From Pseudomonas sp. SG20056 (lineage in GTDB: Bacteria; Pseudomonadota; Gammaproteobacteria; Pseudomonadales; Pseudomonadaceae), in assembly GCF_031764535.1 (NCBI RefSeq), contig NZ_CP134499.1, forward strand, positions 1,364,001-1,428,000: DNA of 64,000 bases, in the 5' to 3' direction. The notes below the pieces were generated by a model. The model saw only the letters and a list, made by a program, of their open reading frames with translations. It ran no database searches and was not told the DNA's origin. The position numbers and the translations under genes are program-made. Positions 42,660 through 52,869 of the stretch are shown one piece after another; positions within the stretch are counted from its first letter, which is position 1; each line of letters begins with the position of its first letter.

Positions 42660-45600
42660 TCAGGCTTCTTCTAATACCACTACGCGCTGGCCCGCACGCA
42701 CGGGTGAGCCGGGTTGCACGCGCACCTCGCGTACTACGCCATCGCGCGGGGCGAGCAGGGGGATTTCCATCTTCATCGATTCGAGGATCACCAGCACGTC
42801 GCCGGCCTTCACCGCGCTGCCTTCCTCGACCTGCACCTGCCAGAGGTTGCCAGCGATATGGCTGTCGATACTGTGCAGGCCGGCGCCGAGCGGGGCGTCT
42901 GCGCCAAGGTCGGCGGCGACTTCCTCGCTCTCGAAGTGCGCTTGACCGGATTCGATCCAGCGCTGACGTTCGGCGTCGAAGGCGGCGCGTTGCTGGGTGC
43001 GGAAGGCGTCGATGCCCTCAGCCTCGCGGTCGAGAAAGGTCTGGTAATCGGCCAGGGCCAATTCGCTGTGCTCAATACGCAAGTCATAGCGGCCCAGGGG
43101 GAAGTCACGGCGGATACGCAGCAGCTCGTCGGCGGAGACCGGGTAGAAACGGATCTGGTCGAAGAAGCGCAGCAGCCAGGGCTTGCCGTCGAACGCGGCG
43201 ACCTCACGGTAGCGATTCCACATCTGCAGGGTGCGGCCGACGAACTGGTAACCGCCGGGGCCTTCCATGCCGTACACGCACATGTAGGCACCGCCGATGC
43301 CCACCGAATTCTCCGCCGTCCAGGTGCGCGCCGGGTTGTACTTGGTGGTCACCAGGCGATGGCGCGGGTCCAGCGGCGTGGCCACCGGCGCGCCGAGGTA
43401 GACGTCGCCCAGACCCATCACCAGGTAGCTGGCGTCGAACACGGTCTTGTAGACCTCGTCGAGGTTGGGCAGGTCGTTGATGCGGCGGATAAATTCCAGG
43501 TTGCTTGGGCACCAGGGCGCGTCCTTGCGCACTGTGGTCATGTACTTGTCGATGGCCAGTTGGCAGGCCGGGTCGTCCCAGGACAGCGGCAGGTGGACGA
43601 TGCGCGACGGCACGCGCAGGTCCTGCGCGGCGCACACGGCGTCCCATTCGCCGACGACGATGCCGAGCAGATCGCTCAGGGCCAGGGTTTCCGGCTGGTA
43701 ATGCACCTGTAGCGAGCGAATGCCCGGCGTCAGGTCGATCACCCCGACTAACTGCTTGGCTTCCAGCGCCTGCATCAGCGCATGGCCACGGAAGCGCAGC
43801 ACCAGATCCAGCTCCGCCGCGCCGATTTCCAGCAGCAGATGGGTGTCGCCAGACAGGCGCGCCACCAGACGTTTATCGGCTTCGCCGATATCCAGGACGA
43901 TGGGGGAGGTGAGGGCTGTCATGGCTGTTGTGGGAGGGGCTTTAGCCGCGACAGAAGTGGCATCATTTTCGCGGCTAAAGCCCCTCCCACGAAGCTCTAC
44001 ACATTCAAGGCTGTTGGCTTTTGCCAGCTCCCGCGCAGTGGCGATATCCACCGGCGCAAAGCGCACCTTGTCGCCTGCTTTCAACTGCCCCAGCTGCCAG
44101 AGGTCCGCCTTAATAATCGTCACCGGGCAAACAAAGCCGCCCAGGCTCGGGCCGTCCGGGCCGAGGATTACTGGCATATCGCCGGTAAAATCCACCGCGC
44201 CGATGGCGTAGGGGTTGTCGTGGATATTCGAGGGGTGCAGGCCGGCTTCGCCGCCGCTGTCGCGCACCCACTCAGGCTTAGGCCCGATCAGGCGTACGCC
44301 GGTGCGGCTGGAGTTGAAGTGCACTTCCCAGTCGGTGGCGAAAAAGGTTTCGATATAGGCCGGGGTGAAGTATTCCGGCGCGCCGTGCGGGCCGTAGATC
44401 ACGCGGATCTCGCGTACGGCTGGCAGGGCGCTGCAAAGCTCGGCGGGCAGTTGCGCACCGGCTTGGCGGTCGGTCAGCGCGGGGATATGCAGCACGTCAC
44501 CGGCGCGCAGGGCGCGGCCGCCGTGGCCGCCGAACTGGCCGAGGGTAAAGGTGCTTTTACTGCCGAGATAATCCGGCACCTGCACACCGCCGCGCAGACT
44601 TAGATAGCTGCGTGCGCCTGCGCCCTGGATGGTGCCCAGGCTCAAGGTGCTGCCGGCTTTGATCAGCAGTGCGGTATTCAGTGGCTGCTCAATGCCATCG
44701 ACGCTCAGTGGGATTGGCGCACCAGTCACAGCCACCACCGCATCGGTGTTAAAGCGCAGGGTCGGGCCGCTCATGGTGATTTCCAGGCCGGCGGCATCTG
44801 CCGCGTTGCCCAACAGACGATTGCCCAGGCGCAGGGCGCGGCTGTCCATCGGCCCCGATGGCGGTACGCCGACGGCCCAGTAGCCGAGGCGGCCTGGGAA
44901 GTCCTGCACGGTGGTCTGGGTGCCGGCGCTCAGCACTTCAAAGGTCGTGGCTTGGTAATTCAAATTTTCCAGGCAGCGGGTCCAGGGGTTGCCGCTGGCG
45001 AACGGTGCGTCAGTGAGGATCTGCCGCAGGTACTGGCTATTGGTCTCCACGCCATACAGCAGGGTGTCGGCCAGAGCCTGACCGAGGGCGGCGCTGGCCG
45101 CATCGCGACTATCGGCCCAGGTGATGACCTTGGCGATCATCGGGTCGAAGTAGGGCGGGATCTCGCAGCCGGCTTCGACCCAGGTATCAATACGCAGTGC
45201 TTTGCCATCGGCCTTGGGGAAGTCCACGGCGGTAAGCAAGCCGGGGCTTGGCTGGAAGTCGCGGCCCGGATCTTCGGCGTACAGGCGCGCCTGAATGGCA
45301 TGGCCGCTGGGTTTCAGTCCCTTGGCCAGTTCGCATAACGGCGCCAGATCACCAGCCGCCAGTTCGATCATCCAACGCACCAGGTCGACGCCCCACACCT
45401 GTTCGGTGACGCCGTGTTCGACCTGCAGGCGGGTATTAACTTCGAGGAAATAGAAGCGCGCTGCTTCGCTGTCGTAGACAAATTCTACGGTGCCGGCGCT
45501 GCGGTAGCTGACCGCCTTTGCCAGCTTGATCGCCGCCGCGCACAGCTCATCAGCCATGCCGGCCGGTAGATTCGGCGCAGGGGTTTCTTCCAGCACCTTC

Positions 45601-46304
45601 TGGTTGCGCCGCTGCACCGAGCAATCGCGTACGCCGAGGGCCAGCACTTCGCCGGCGCCATCGCCGAACACCTGCACCTCAAGATGGCGGGCGCGCTGGA
45701 TGTATTTTTCGATAAACACGCCGCTGTCGCTGAAGTTGTTTTGCCCCAGGCGTTTGACTGCCTCGAAGGCGTCACTCAGCTCGGCGGCGCTGTTGCACAC
45801 GCGCATACCGATGCCGCCACCGCCGGCAGTGCTTTTCAGCATCACCGGGTAGCCGACCTGTTCGCCTGCGACCATCGCGGCGTCGAGGTTTTCCAGCAAC
45901 TCGGTGCCTTCCAGCATCGGTACGCCATGCTGTTTGGCCAGGGCGCGGGCGGTGTGTTTAAGGCCGAATACCCGCAGCTGCTCCGGCGTTGGTCCGACAA
46001 AGGCAATACCGGCGGCTTCGCAGGCCTCGGCAAAGGCGGCGTTTTCCGAGAGAAAGCCGTAACCGGGGTGGATCGCGGTGGCGCCGCTCTGTTTGGCCAC
46101 GGCGAGAATCTTCTCGACCATCAGGTAGGTGTTGGCTGCCGGGCCTTCGCCCAGGCTGTGCGCTTCGTCCGCCTGTTGGATATGCAGGCTGGCAGCGTCG
46201 GCTTCGGAGTAGACGGCCACGCCCTGTACATCAAGGGCGCGTAGCGTACGCAGGATGCGGCAGGCGATGGCGCCACGATTGGCGATCAGCAGTTTGTTGA
46301 ACAT
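42660..46304 (-). CDS. Biotin-dependent guanidine/urea-type carboxylase
   Basis: A 1214-residue enzyme with a biotin carboxylase (1 to about 450; STAGGGGIGM), a carboxyltransferase with KipA/KipI halves (about 470-770 and 810-1100) and a biotinyl domain at the end (LESMKMEIPL, about 1178-1187). Sequence alone would be called urea carboxylase. The guanidine-I riboswitches upstream and the DUF1989 pair indicate that guanidine is the substrate, making carboxyguanidine. An unusual 20-residue insert (RGRGFSREN...VAAKAPP) is the translation of a REP palindrome in frame. No allophanate hydrolase follows. Confidence 0.88.
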   Translation of the reverse strand: MFNKLLIANRGAIACRILRTLRALDVQGVAVYSEADAASLHIQQADEAHSLGEGPAANTYLMVEKILAVAKQSGATAIHPGYGFLSENAAFAEACEAAGIAFVGPTPEQLRVFGLKHTARALAKQHGVPMLEGTELLENLDAAMVAGEQVGYPVMLKSTAGGGGIGMRVCNSAAELSDAFEAVKRLGQNNFSDSGVFIEKYIQRARHLEVQVFGDGAGEVLALGVRDCSVQRRNQKVLEETPAPNLPAGMADELCAAAIKLAKAVSYRSAGTVEFVYDSEAARFYFLEVNTRLQVEHGVTEQVWGVDLVRWMIELAAGDLAPLCELAKGLKPSGHAIQARLYAEDPGRDFQPSPGLLTAVDFPKADGKALRIDTWVEAGCEIPPYFDPMIAKVITWADSRDAASAALGQALADTLLYGVETNSQYLRQILTDAPFASGNPWTRCLENLNYQATTFEVLSAGTQTTVQDFPGRLGYWAVGVPPSGPMDSRALRLGNRLLGNAADAAGLEITMSGPTLRFNTDAVVAVTGAPIPLSVDGIEQPLNTALLIKAGSTLSLGTIQGAGARSYLSLRGGVQVPDYLGSKSTFTLGQFGGHGGRALRAGDVLHIPALTDRQAGAQLPAELCSALPAVREIRVIYGPHGAPEYFTPAYIETFFATDWEVHFNSSRTGVRLIGPKPEWVRDSGGEAGLHPSNIHDNPYAIGAVDFTGDMPVILGPDGPSLGGFVCPVTIIKADLWQLGQLKAGDKVRFAPVDIATARELAKANSLECVELRGRGFSRENDATSVAAKAPPTTAMTALTSPIVLDIGEADKRLVARLSGDTHLLLEIGAAELDLVLRFRGHALMQALEAKQLVGVIDLTPGIRSLQVHYQPETLALSDLLGIVVGEWDAVCAAQDLRVPSRIVHLPLSWDDPACQLAIDKYMTTVRKDAPWCPSNLEFIRRINDLPNLDEVYKTVFDASYLVMGLGDVYLGAPVATPLDPRHRLVTTKYNPARTWTAENSVGIGGAYMCVYGMEGPGGYQFVGRTLQMWNRYREVAAFDGKPWLLRFFDQIRFYPVSADELLRIRRDFPLGRYDLRIEHSELALADYQTFLDREAEGIDAFRTQQRAAFDAERQRWIESGQAHFESEEVAADLGADAPLGAGLHSIDSHIAGNLWQVQVEEGSAVKAGDVLVILESMKMEIPLLAPRDGVVREVRVQPGSPVRAGQRVVVLEEA
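43930..43990. repeat. REP inverted repeat (family 1) inside the carboxylase gene
   Basis: Arms 43930-43951 and 43969-43990 form a perfect 22-bp inverted repeat (TGGGAGGGGCTTTAGCCGCG type), the same element as at 21015-21079. It lies inside the carboxylase frame, which stays open through it. Confidence 0.92.
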
Positions 46305-46414
46305 TCGAGGTGTCCTCGAAGGGGCGGGCCGTCCCGCGGTATTCGGTCTGCACCACGGTCGTCCGTGGTTGAAAGGCGTTTACTCGCTCTTCGCTCAGGG
46401 GCGAAGGGCGGCCA

Positions 46415-47050
46415 TCAATCCCACACCAGCACTTCAGCCGGAGTCGGGTTGTAGCCGTTGCACGGGTTGTTCAGTTGCGGGCAGTTGGAGATCAGCACGA
46501 TCACATCCATGTGTGCGATCAGCTCGACGTATTTGCCGGCGGCGGAGATGCCGTCTTCAAAGGTAAGGCCGCCTTCGGGCGTTACCGGCACGTTCATAAA
46601 GAAGTTGATATTGGCGCTGATGTCGGCCTTGTTCAGGCGGCCGTCGTGCAGGCTGGCGCGCAGGAAGTTGTCGCGGCAGCTGTGCATATAACGCTTGTCC
46701 AGGGCGTAGCGCACGGTGTTGCTTTCCTGGGCGCAGGCGCCGCCGAGGGTGTCGTGGCGCCCGCAGGTGTCGGCGCTGATGGTCAGCATCGGCTGGCCCA
46801 GGTTGGAATACAGCACGCTGCCGGTGGTCAGGTACACGCGGTTCTGTTTGCGCAGGGTGCGTTGCACGTCATAGCGCTCGCGCGGGTTGTGCGCCGAATA
46901 GAACAGGGTGTCGACCGCCTGGTTGCCTTCCAGATCAAGCAGGCGCAGGGTCTGCCCGGCCTTCACTTGACAGAGAAAGGGTTCGCCCGCGCCGATGGTG
47001 GCGCGGTACACCGCAGCTTCCGGGTGCTTGTCGCTTGAGATAAGAGTCAT
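46415..47050 (-). CDS. cgdB: DUF1989 protein, carboxyguanidine deiminase subunit type
   Basis: A 211-residue DUF1989 protein long labelled urea carboxylase-associated protein 2. In guanidine operons the two DUF1989 proteins form the carboxyguanidine deiminase (CgdAB) that makes allophanate and ammonia. Visible stretches are [51 protein letters not shown] and [23 protein letters not shown] 47050 was chosen because the longer frame overlaps the partner gene and reads as low-complexity shadow. The partner gene is 11 bases upstream. A or B naming is by likeness only. Confidence 0.85.
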   Translation of the reverse strand: MTLISSDKHPEAAVYRATIGAGEPFLCQVKAGQTLRLLDLEGNQAVDTLFYSAHNPRERYDVQRTLRKQNRVYLTTGSVLYSNLGQPMLTISADTCGRHDTLGGACAQESNTVRYALDKRYMHSCRDNFLRASLHDGRLNKADISANINFFMNVPVTPEGGLTFEDGISAAGKYVELIAHMDVIVLISNCPQLNNPCNGYNPTPAEVLVWD

Positions 47051-47061
47051 GTGCGCCGGCC

Positions 47062-47790
47062 TCAGATATACAGACGTTCGGTGTTGTGGAAGCCCCGCGC
47101 ATTTTCCGGGCGCGAGGTGCGGCACAGCACGCTGATGCCGTCGCTCTCGACCTTGTGCCAGCTCAGTTGCAGCGGCTTGGGCGCATACACGGGATTCGGG
47201 TCCATGGGGTGTTGCAGGGCGGTGAGCACCACCAGCGTGTCCATCGGCGCGTACAGCTCGATGTAGTCGCCGGCCTTGGAGTTGTTCGCGGCGAAGTGGA
47301 AGCAGCCGTCGCTGTCGACCGTGACCTTGCTGAACAGGTTGAGGCACATCAGCAGGTCTTGCAGATTGAGGTTCCACTTGCCCATTTCCACCAGCAGGTT
47401 GTCCACGCCGTTGCGAAAGAAGCCGTTGCGCAGTTGCTGATAGTTGCCGTTGCCGTATTTCTCTTTCACTTCATCGGCGTTGAGTACGCCGCCGAAGCTG
47501 TCATGCCAGCCGCAGGTATCGGCGGTAATGGCGGCGAGCACGCGGCCCATATCCGAATACAGGCAGTGGCCGGCGGTGAGCTTGGCGGTGTGCTGGCATT
47601 TGAGGCTGTCCGGCAGGTTTAGCCGTTCGCTTTTCTCCGCAGCATTGAGCAGCAGCAGGCTGGCGTTGGCAGCGCCTTCGAGGTCGGTGATGCGCAGCAG
47701 CTGGCCGCGCTTGAGGACAAAGGAGGTGTGCCCGCCGCCGGGAACGAGTTCCTCGTAGAGGGTGGGGCGCAGGCTTAATGAGGCAGTCAT
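47062..47790 (-). CDS. cgdA: DUF1989 protein, carboxyguanidine deiminase subunit type
   Basis: The second DUF1989 protein (242 residues), with [37 protein letters not shown] and [17 protein letters not shown]. It pairs with the 211-residue protein, and the cysteine-histidine motif DTCGWHD is shared with DTCGRHD there. It lies between the ABC ATPase and its partner, as in other guanidine clusters. Confidence in DUF1989 is high; the deiminase role comes from the riboswitch context and published biochemistry of this family. Confidence 0.85.
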   Translation of the reverse strand: MTASLSLRPTLYEELVPGGGHTSFVLKRGQLLRITDLEGAANASLLLLNAAEKSERLNLPDSLKCQHTAKLTAGHCLYSDMGRVLAAITADTCGWHDSFGGVLNADEVKEKYGNGNYQQLRNGFFRNGVDNLLVEMGKWNLNLQDLLMCLNLFSKVTVDSDGCFHFAANNSKAGDYIELYAPMDTLVVLTALQHPMDPNPVYAPKPLQLSWHKVESDGISVLCRTSRPENARGFHNTERLYI

Positions 47791-47799
47791 CGGGTGCTC

Positions 47800-48590
<791 letters not shown>

Positions 48591-48594
<4 letters not shown>

Positions 48595-49406
48595 GCCTTG
48601 GCTCCCTCGTACCAGGGGAAGCACAGGCGGGTGGTCTGGCGCAGGCCCAAGTCCATCAGCCAGGCGAGCAGGGTGATCCACACCACGTACGGCAGAATCA
48701 CATCCATTGCCATATAGCGGCGCACCAGGAAGATCCGGTATCCCAGGCCATCGGTGCTGGCGATGGCCTCGGCGGCAATCAGAAACAGCCAGGCTGAGCC
48801 AAGTACCAGACGCAGGGCGATCAGCAGGCGCGGCAGCAGTTGCGGCAACACCACGCGCAGGATCAGGGTCCAGGTGCTGGCACCGAGGGTTTGTGCCTTG
48901 ATCAGGATTTCTTGAGGAATTTCGCGGGCGCGCTGTTCCAAATCACGGGCCAGGATCGGGGTGATGCCGATGACGATCAACATCACCTTGGACAACTCGC
49001 CGAGGCCGAAGACGATAAACAGGATGGGCAGGATCGCCAGTGGCGGCACCATCGACAGCACCGTCAGCAGCGGCGACAACGGCGCGCCGAACAGCGGAAT
49101 GATGCCCGCCGCGATACCCAGGCACAGCCCAGCGAGGGCGGCAATGCCGATGCCCATGGCCAGGCGTGTCAGGCTGGCGGCGCTGTCCTGCCAGAACAGG
49201 TAGTTGCCGCTGCGCTTGTCCTCGGTAAAGGCCAGGCGATCAACCGCTGCGGCCATCTGACTGGCGCTGGGCAGCAGTTTGTCGTTGGGGTTGTCAGCCA
49301 GGCGCTGCGCCGAGCCTGCAAAATAGGCAAACAGCAGCAGGGCGAAGGGCAGCAGGATCAGCAGCAGGCGACCGCTGCGATCCGGGTGGCGGTTGATCAG
49401 GCGCAT
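48591..49406 (-). CDS. ABC transporter permease (guanidine uptake)
   Basis: A 271-residue inner-membrane permease with about six helices and the EAA loop ILIKAQTLGASTWTLILRVV-type stretch (about 172-191) that docks on the ATPase. It belongs to the nitrate/taurine/aliphatic sulfonate family. It lies between the binding protein and the ATPase gene, 72 bases downstream of the binding-protein stop and with a hairpin in that gap. Confidence 0.9.
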
Positions 49407-49443
49407 AGAGTGTTCTCGTGTGGCTTGGGCCCACTCCCCCGAA

Positions 49444-49466
49444 CCCTCTCGCGCAAGCGGGAGAGG
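49444..49466. repeat. CCCTCTC inverted repeat in the transporter operon
   Basis: CCCTCTCGC-GCAA-GCGGGAGAGGG is a hairpin between the binding-protein and permease genes, related to the one at 25276. It could hold back expression of the permease relative to the binding protein. Confidence 0.65.
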
Positions 49467-49478
49467 GTAGGGAAGGCG

Positions 49479-50546
49479 TTACAGCGTGCCGTCAGCCGCC
49501 ATCTGCATATAGCTCGGATCAAAGCGCAGTTTGAGGTTGCCCTTGTCACCGGTGACGACGCCTTTGGCGAAGCTCATACCGATGGCATCGGCACTTTGTG
49601 CCCCTTCGCCGAGCAGGCCGTGGCCAAAGGAGAACTCCGCGACCTTGGTCATGGTGGCCGGCAGTTTCGGGCTGGTGGCGAAGGCCACGGCGTCTTTGGC
49701 CGAATAGAACATTTTGGTCGCTGCCAGTTGCGCTTCGTAGCCCGCCAGGTCAGTGCCGGAGGCTTTGGCCATATGCTCGCGGGCGGCCTTGCCAGCCGGG
49801 GTATCGGCACTCATGGTGGCCATGATTTCGTACCAGGCGCCGGTCAGCGCCTTACCGAAGGCCGGGTTGTCCTTGAGGGTGTCGCTGTTGACCACCATCA
49901 GGTCGATGATTTCACCGGGAATCTGGCTGGAATCGAACACCTTGGTCACGCTCGGTGTGGCTTCGATTTCGGCCAGCAGCGGGTTCCAGGTGGTCACGGC
50001 GGTGACGTCGCTGGTGGAGAAGGCGGCGACCATGTCGGCGTCGGAGGTGTTGACCACTTTCAGGTCTTTCTCGCTGAGGCCGGCTTTTTCCAGGCCGCGG
50101 GCCAGCAGGTAGTGGGACACGGAGAGTTCAACCAGGTTGACGTTCTGGCCCTTGAGGTCGCCCAGGGTCTTCTTCTCACCCTTGAGCACGATTCCATCGT
50201 TGCCATTGGAGAAGTCGCCGATGATCAGCGCGGTGCTGTCCACGCCGCCTGCTGCCGGAATGGTCAGGGCATCCATATTGGTCATGGTGCAGCCATCGAA
50301 CTGGCCGGCGCTGTATTGGTTGATCGACTCGACGTAATCGTTGATCTGCACCACATCAATATTGATGTCGTACTTCTTCGCCCACTTGTCGACGATGCCT
50401 TCGGCGGCACCGTATTCCCACGGCATCCAGCCGGCGTAGATGGTCCAGCAGACGCTGAAGTCGGATTTCGGCGCCGCGTGGCTGTTGACGCTGATGGCAG
50501 CGGCCAGGCCGGCGGCGAGTACTGAACACAGACGGGACTTACGCAT
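49479..50546 (-). CDS. ABC substrate-binding protein A (guanidine type)
   Basis: A 355-residue periplasmic binding protein with a signal peptide (MRKSRLCSVLAAGLAAAISV, cut near NSHA-APKS). The mature start FSVCWTIYAGWMPWEYGAAEG, MTNMDALTIPAAGGVDSTAL and GDFSNGNDGI are typical of the SBP found in urea/guanidine carboxylase operons (NMT1/taurine type). It follows its own guanidine-I riboswitch. The companion at 50902-51978 is a close paralog. Confidence 0.9.
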   Translation of the reverse strand: MRKSRLCSVLAAGLAAAISVNSHAAPKSDFSVCWTIYAGWMPWEYGAAEGIVDKWAKKYDINIDVVQINDYVESINQYSAGQFDGCTMTNMDALTIPAAGGVDSTALIIGDFSNGNDGIVLKGEKKTLGDLKGQNVNLVELSVSHYLLARGLEKAGLSEKDLKVVNTSDADMVAAFSTSDVTAVTTWNPLLAEIEATPSVTKVFDSSQIPGEIIDLMVVNSDTLKDNPAFGKALTGAWYEIMATMSADTPAGKAAREHMAKASGTDLAGYEAQLAATKMFYSAKDAVAFATSPKLPATMTKVAEFSFGHGLLGEGAQSADAIGMSFAKGVVTGDKGNLKLRFDPSYMQMAADGTL

Positions 50547-50614
50547 GGTGGAACCTCCAGTTCGAAAATGGGCGGGCAGGAGTGCGCGGCGGTTTCCCCA
50601 CGAGTGGGGCGCGT

Positions 50615-50711
50615 TCTCCCGGGCTTTTATCCCGCCGTGTAACCTCGAAGGAGGTCGCCAACTCTCGGACCAGTCACCCGCAGATCTGTTGATCGCGGAT
50701 CGGAACCCTAG
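50615..50711 (-). promoter_or_regulatory. Guanidine-I (ykkC) riboswitch, copy 1
   Basis: Read on the minus strand, the RNA begins CTAGGGTTCCG, then GGTCCGAGAG in the middle, and ends ACACGGCGGGATAAAAGCCC followed by GGGAGA. These are the conserved blocks of the guanidine-I aptamer. It lies in the leader of the binding-protein gene at 49479-50546, with a CCCCA/TGGGG hairpin between aptamer and start. Confidence 0.95.
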
Positions 50712-50816
50712 TCAGCTATTGCAAATTGTGGTGCCGCGATCCCGCCGCAGCGGGTTGTTCCTGCACAGCGTGGTTATTGCGAACATCGTGCCAGCTCAAC
50801 CAGGCCCCATGGGCTC

Positions 50817-50856
50817 GCGGGTTTTGCCCGCGCCAATCCAGGGCTGTGCGCCCTGG
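50817..50856 (-). terminator. Tandem hairpins after binding protein B
   Basis: CGCGGG-TTTTG-CCCGCG (50816-50832) and CCAGGGC-TGTGC-GCCCTGG-like (50838-50856) lie between the stop of binding protein B and the riboswitch of A. They would end the upstream transcript on the minus strand. Confidence 0.55.
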
Positions 50857-50901
50857 CGGTGCGTGTGAGCATCGGCGTGCTGCATTGCAGGGCGCTGCGT
50901 G

Positions 50902-51978
50902 TTACAGGTTTTTCTCGGCAGCCATCTGCATATAGCTGCCATCAAAACGCAGCAGGATGTTGTCGGCATTGCCCAGGCTGCGTTCGCCGCTGAAGGCGAT
51001 GCCGAGTTTGTCCAGGCCCTTGCCGTCGTGGCCGAGCAGCTTTTGCTGATCGGCGAACTGGGCGACCCGCTGCATCAGCTCGGGCATCTTGTTGGCGCGG
51101 GCAAAAGCCAGCGCATAACGCGGCGAATAGAACGAACGCAGGGTGTCGAGTTGCTGGCTGAAATCCTCCGGCGTGGTGCCGGCGGCGCTGGCCATCTTCC
51201 CCCGTGCGGCGCGCCCAGCATCGGTGGGCATGCCCATCAGGCGCTGGGTTTCGAACCAGGCGCCGGTCAGCGCCTTACCCAGCTCCGGGTGGGCAGCGAG
51301 AACCTTGCTGTTGACCACCGTGAGGTCGACGATCTCGCCGGGAATCAGGTTGGAGCTGAACACCTGGCTGACCTGGGTCTGCTGCTTGATCTTGGCCAGA
51401 ATCGGGTTCCAGGTGATCACTGCGTCGCCCTGGCCGCTGAGGAAGGCTTCGGCAATCTGCGTGTCGGACACGTGCTGGATGGTCACATCCTCAGGCTTGA
51501 GCAGGGCCCATTCCAGGGCGCGGCTGAGCAGGTAATGCGATACCGAGTTCTCCACCAGCAGCACGGTCTTGCCCTTGAGGTCCTTCAGGGTCAGGCCCGG
51601 ACCGCGTAGCAGAATGGCATCCGCACCGTTGGAGAAGTCGCCGATGATCAACGCGGTAGAGTCGACGCCTGCGGCAGCTGGGATGGTCAGCGCATCCATA
51701 TTGGTCATCGAGCAGGCATCGAATTCGCCGGCCGTGTAACGCTCGATCGAGCCGACATAATCCGGTACTTCGCTGACTTCGATACGGATGCCGTACTGAT
51801 CCGCCCATTTCTTCACGATGCCTTCGCTGGCGGCATAACCCCAGGGCATCCAGCCGGCAAAGATCGACCAGCACAGCTTGAAGGTTTTCGGCTCACTCGC
51901 CGCATGGGCCGGTTGCAGTAGCAGTGTGGCGAGCAGACAGGTGGCAGTCAGGCGGGCGAGCAGGGTGCGTAGCGGCAT
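50902..51978 (-). CDS. ABC substrate-binding protein B (guanidine type)
   Basis: A 358-residue paralog of the binding protein at 49479-50546: LCWSIFAGWMPWGYAASEGI versus VCWTIYAGWMPWEYGAAEGI, and MTNMDALTIPAAAGVDSTAL versus MTNMDALTIPAAGGVDSTAL. The signal peptide is MPLRTLLARLTATCLLATLL. ATG 51978 has GAGG close upstream; the longer frame to 52110 runs backward through the riboswitch and is spurious. It probably gives a second binding specificity or affinity for the same permease, with its own riboswitch. Confidence 0.9.
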   Translation of the reverse strand: MPLRTLLARLTATCLLATLLLQPAHAASEPKTFKLCWSIFAGWMPWGYAASEGIVKKWADQYGIRIEVSEVPDYVGSIERYTAGEFDACSMTNMDALTIPAAAGVDSTALIIGDFSNGADAILLRGPGLTLKDLKGKTVLLVENSVSHYLLSRALEWALLKPEDVTIQHVSDTQIAEAFLSGQGDAVITWNPILAKIKQQTQVSQVFSSNLIPGEIVDLTVVNSKVLAAHPELGKALTGAWFETQRLMGMPTDAGRAARGKMASAAGTTPEDFSQQLDTLRSFYSPRYALAFARANKMPELMQRVAQFADQQKLLGHDGKGLDKLGIAFSGERSLGNADNILLRFDGSYMQMAAEKNL

Positions 51979-52033
51979 GGGTAACCTCGGGTCAGTCAGC
52001 GGGAACAGGAAAGCGAACAGCGGTGCTGTGCGT

Positions 52034-52145
52034 TCTCCCGGGCTTTTATCCCGCCGTGTAACCCCTGGCCGTGGCCACTGCGTGAGGTCGTCGACTCTCG
52101 GACCAGCCATTCGCTGCAGGCTTACTCAGCGAACCGGAACCCTAG
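52034..52145 (-). promoter_or_regulatory. Guanidine-I (ykkC) riboswitch, copy 2
   Basis: The minus-strand RNA again has CTAGGGTTCCGG, GGTCCGAGAG and ACACGGCGGGATAAAAGCCC. The central linkers differ from copy 1, so this is a diverged duplicate and not an assembly repeat. It precedes binding protein B. The adjacent leader (52146-52404, divergent to the lipoprotein gene) holds promoters but no gene I can support. Confidence 0.95.
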
Positions 52146-52404
52146 TCGACCATTGCAGATTGTCTGGCTGCAAGCTGCTTGCCGCCGTACGCATTTCCTT
52201 TATGCGCAGAACGTTAAGCGAGGACTGTGCCAGGTTGGTGTGTATTAGCCGGCGCCAAGGTGAATGGGGTGCTGAAATAATTTGTCATGAAATCTGCTGG
52301 GCCGGTGCGACGCACTGGATGGCATGGCCCGTTGTCTATTCATTGGGAGCAATCCCTGGCAGCGACAGCGGTCGCTGCCGCACCCGCGGTCGAAGGAGGC
52401 CGCT

Positions 52405-52851
52405 ATGTCATACAAATCCATGCTGCTGGCGTTGTTGGTTTTGTCTTTAAGCGGTTGTGCGGTCTATGGCGGCGGCAGTAGCTATGGCCACCGTGGTTAT
52501 GATCGCGGCCATTCGCATACCTATTACCAGGTGCAGCGCTACCCGGTTTATGTGGTGCCGCAGCCGCAGCGCTACAGGGCCTATCACCATGATGGGCGAC
52601 GCTATGATGAGCACCGCCACGCACCGCGTTATTACGTGCCGGCCCCGCAGCCGCGCTATTACCAAACGCACAAATACCAGAAGCACCATGATTACCGCGT
52701 TGTGCAGCCGCATGCTGGTTGGGATGGCCGCCGTGACCATTACCGTAACCATCAGCAGCGCGCGCAGCGTCATGATGCCCAATGGGGCGGAGAGCGCCGA
52801 GGTGGTGATCGACGCGATGAGCGTAAGGGTTGGGAGCGGCAGCGCAACTGA
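52405..52851 (+). CDS. Small His/Tyr/Arg-rich lipoprotein
   Basis: A 148-residue protein with a lipoprotein signal peptide (MSYKSMLLALLVLSLSGC; lipobox LSGC, cysteine 18). The rest is low-complexity: rich in Tyr, His, Arg, Gln and Pro, without a globular domain (for example RYPVYVVPQPQRYRAYHHDG). Likely an outer-membrane lipoprotein of unknown function; the histidine content could bind metal, but this is speculation. GGAGG precedes ATG 52405. Confidence 0.85.
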   Translation: MSYKSMLLALLVLSLSGCAVYGGGSSYGHRGYDRGHSHTYYQVQRYPVYVVPQPQRYRAYHHDGRRYDEHRHAPRYYVPAPQPRYYQTHKYQKHHDYRVVQPHAGWDGRRDHYRNHQQRAQRHDAQWGGERRGGDRRDERKGWERQRN

Positions 52852-52869
52852 CCACCCTATCTAGACGCG

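Noticed and set aside
42660..46304. Plain urea carboxylase
   Set aside because: Two guanidine-I riboswitches and the DUF1989 pair point to guanidine as substrate, although sequence alone fits both.
48840..50525. Plus-strand frame of 561 residues over the ABC permease and binding-protein genes
   Set aside because: The minus strand carries recognisable signal peptide, EAA loop and binding-protein motifs; the plus frame is a low-complexity Gln/His/Gly shadow.
51979..52110. N-terminal extension of binding protein B
   Set aside because: It translates the antisense of the guanidine-I riboswitch; the signal peptide and ribosome site mark 51978 as start.
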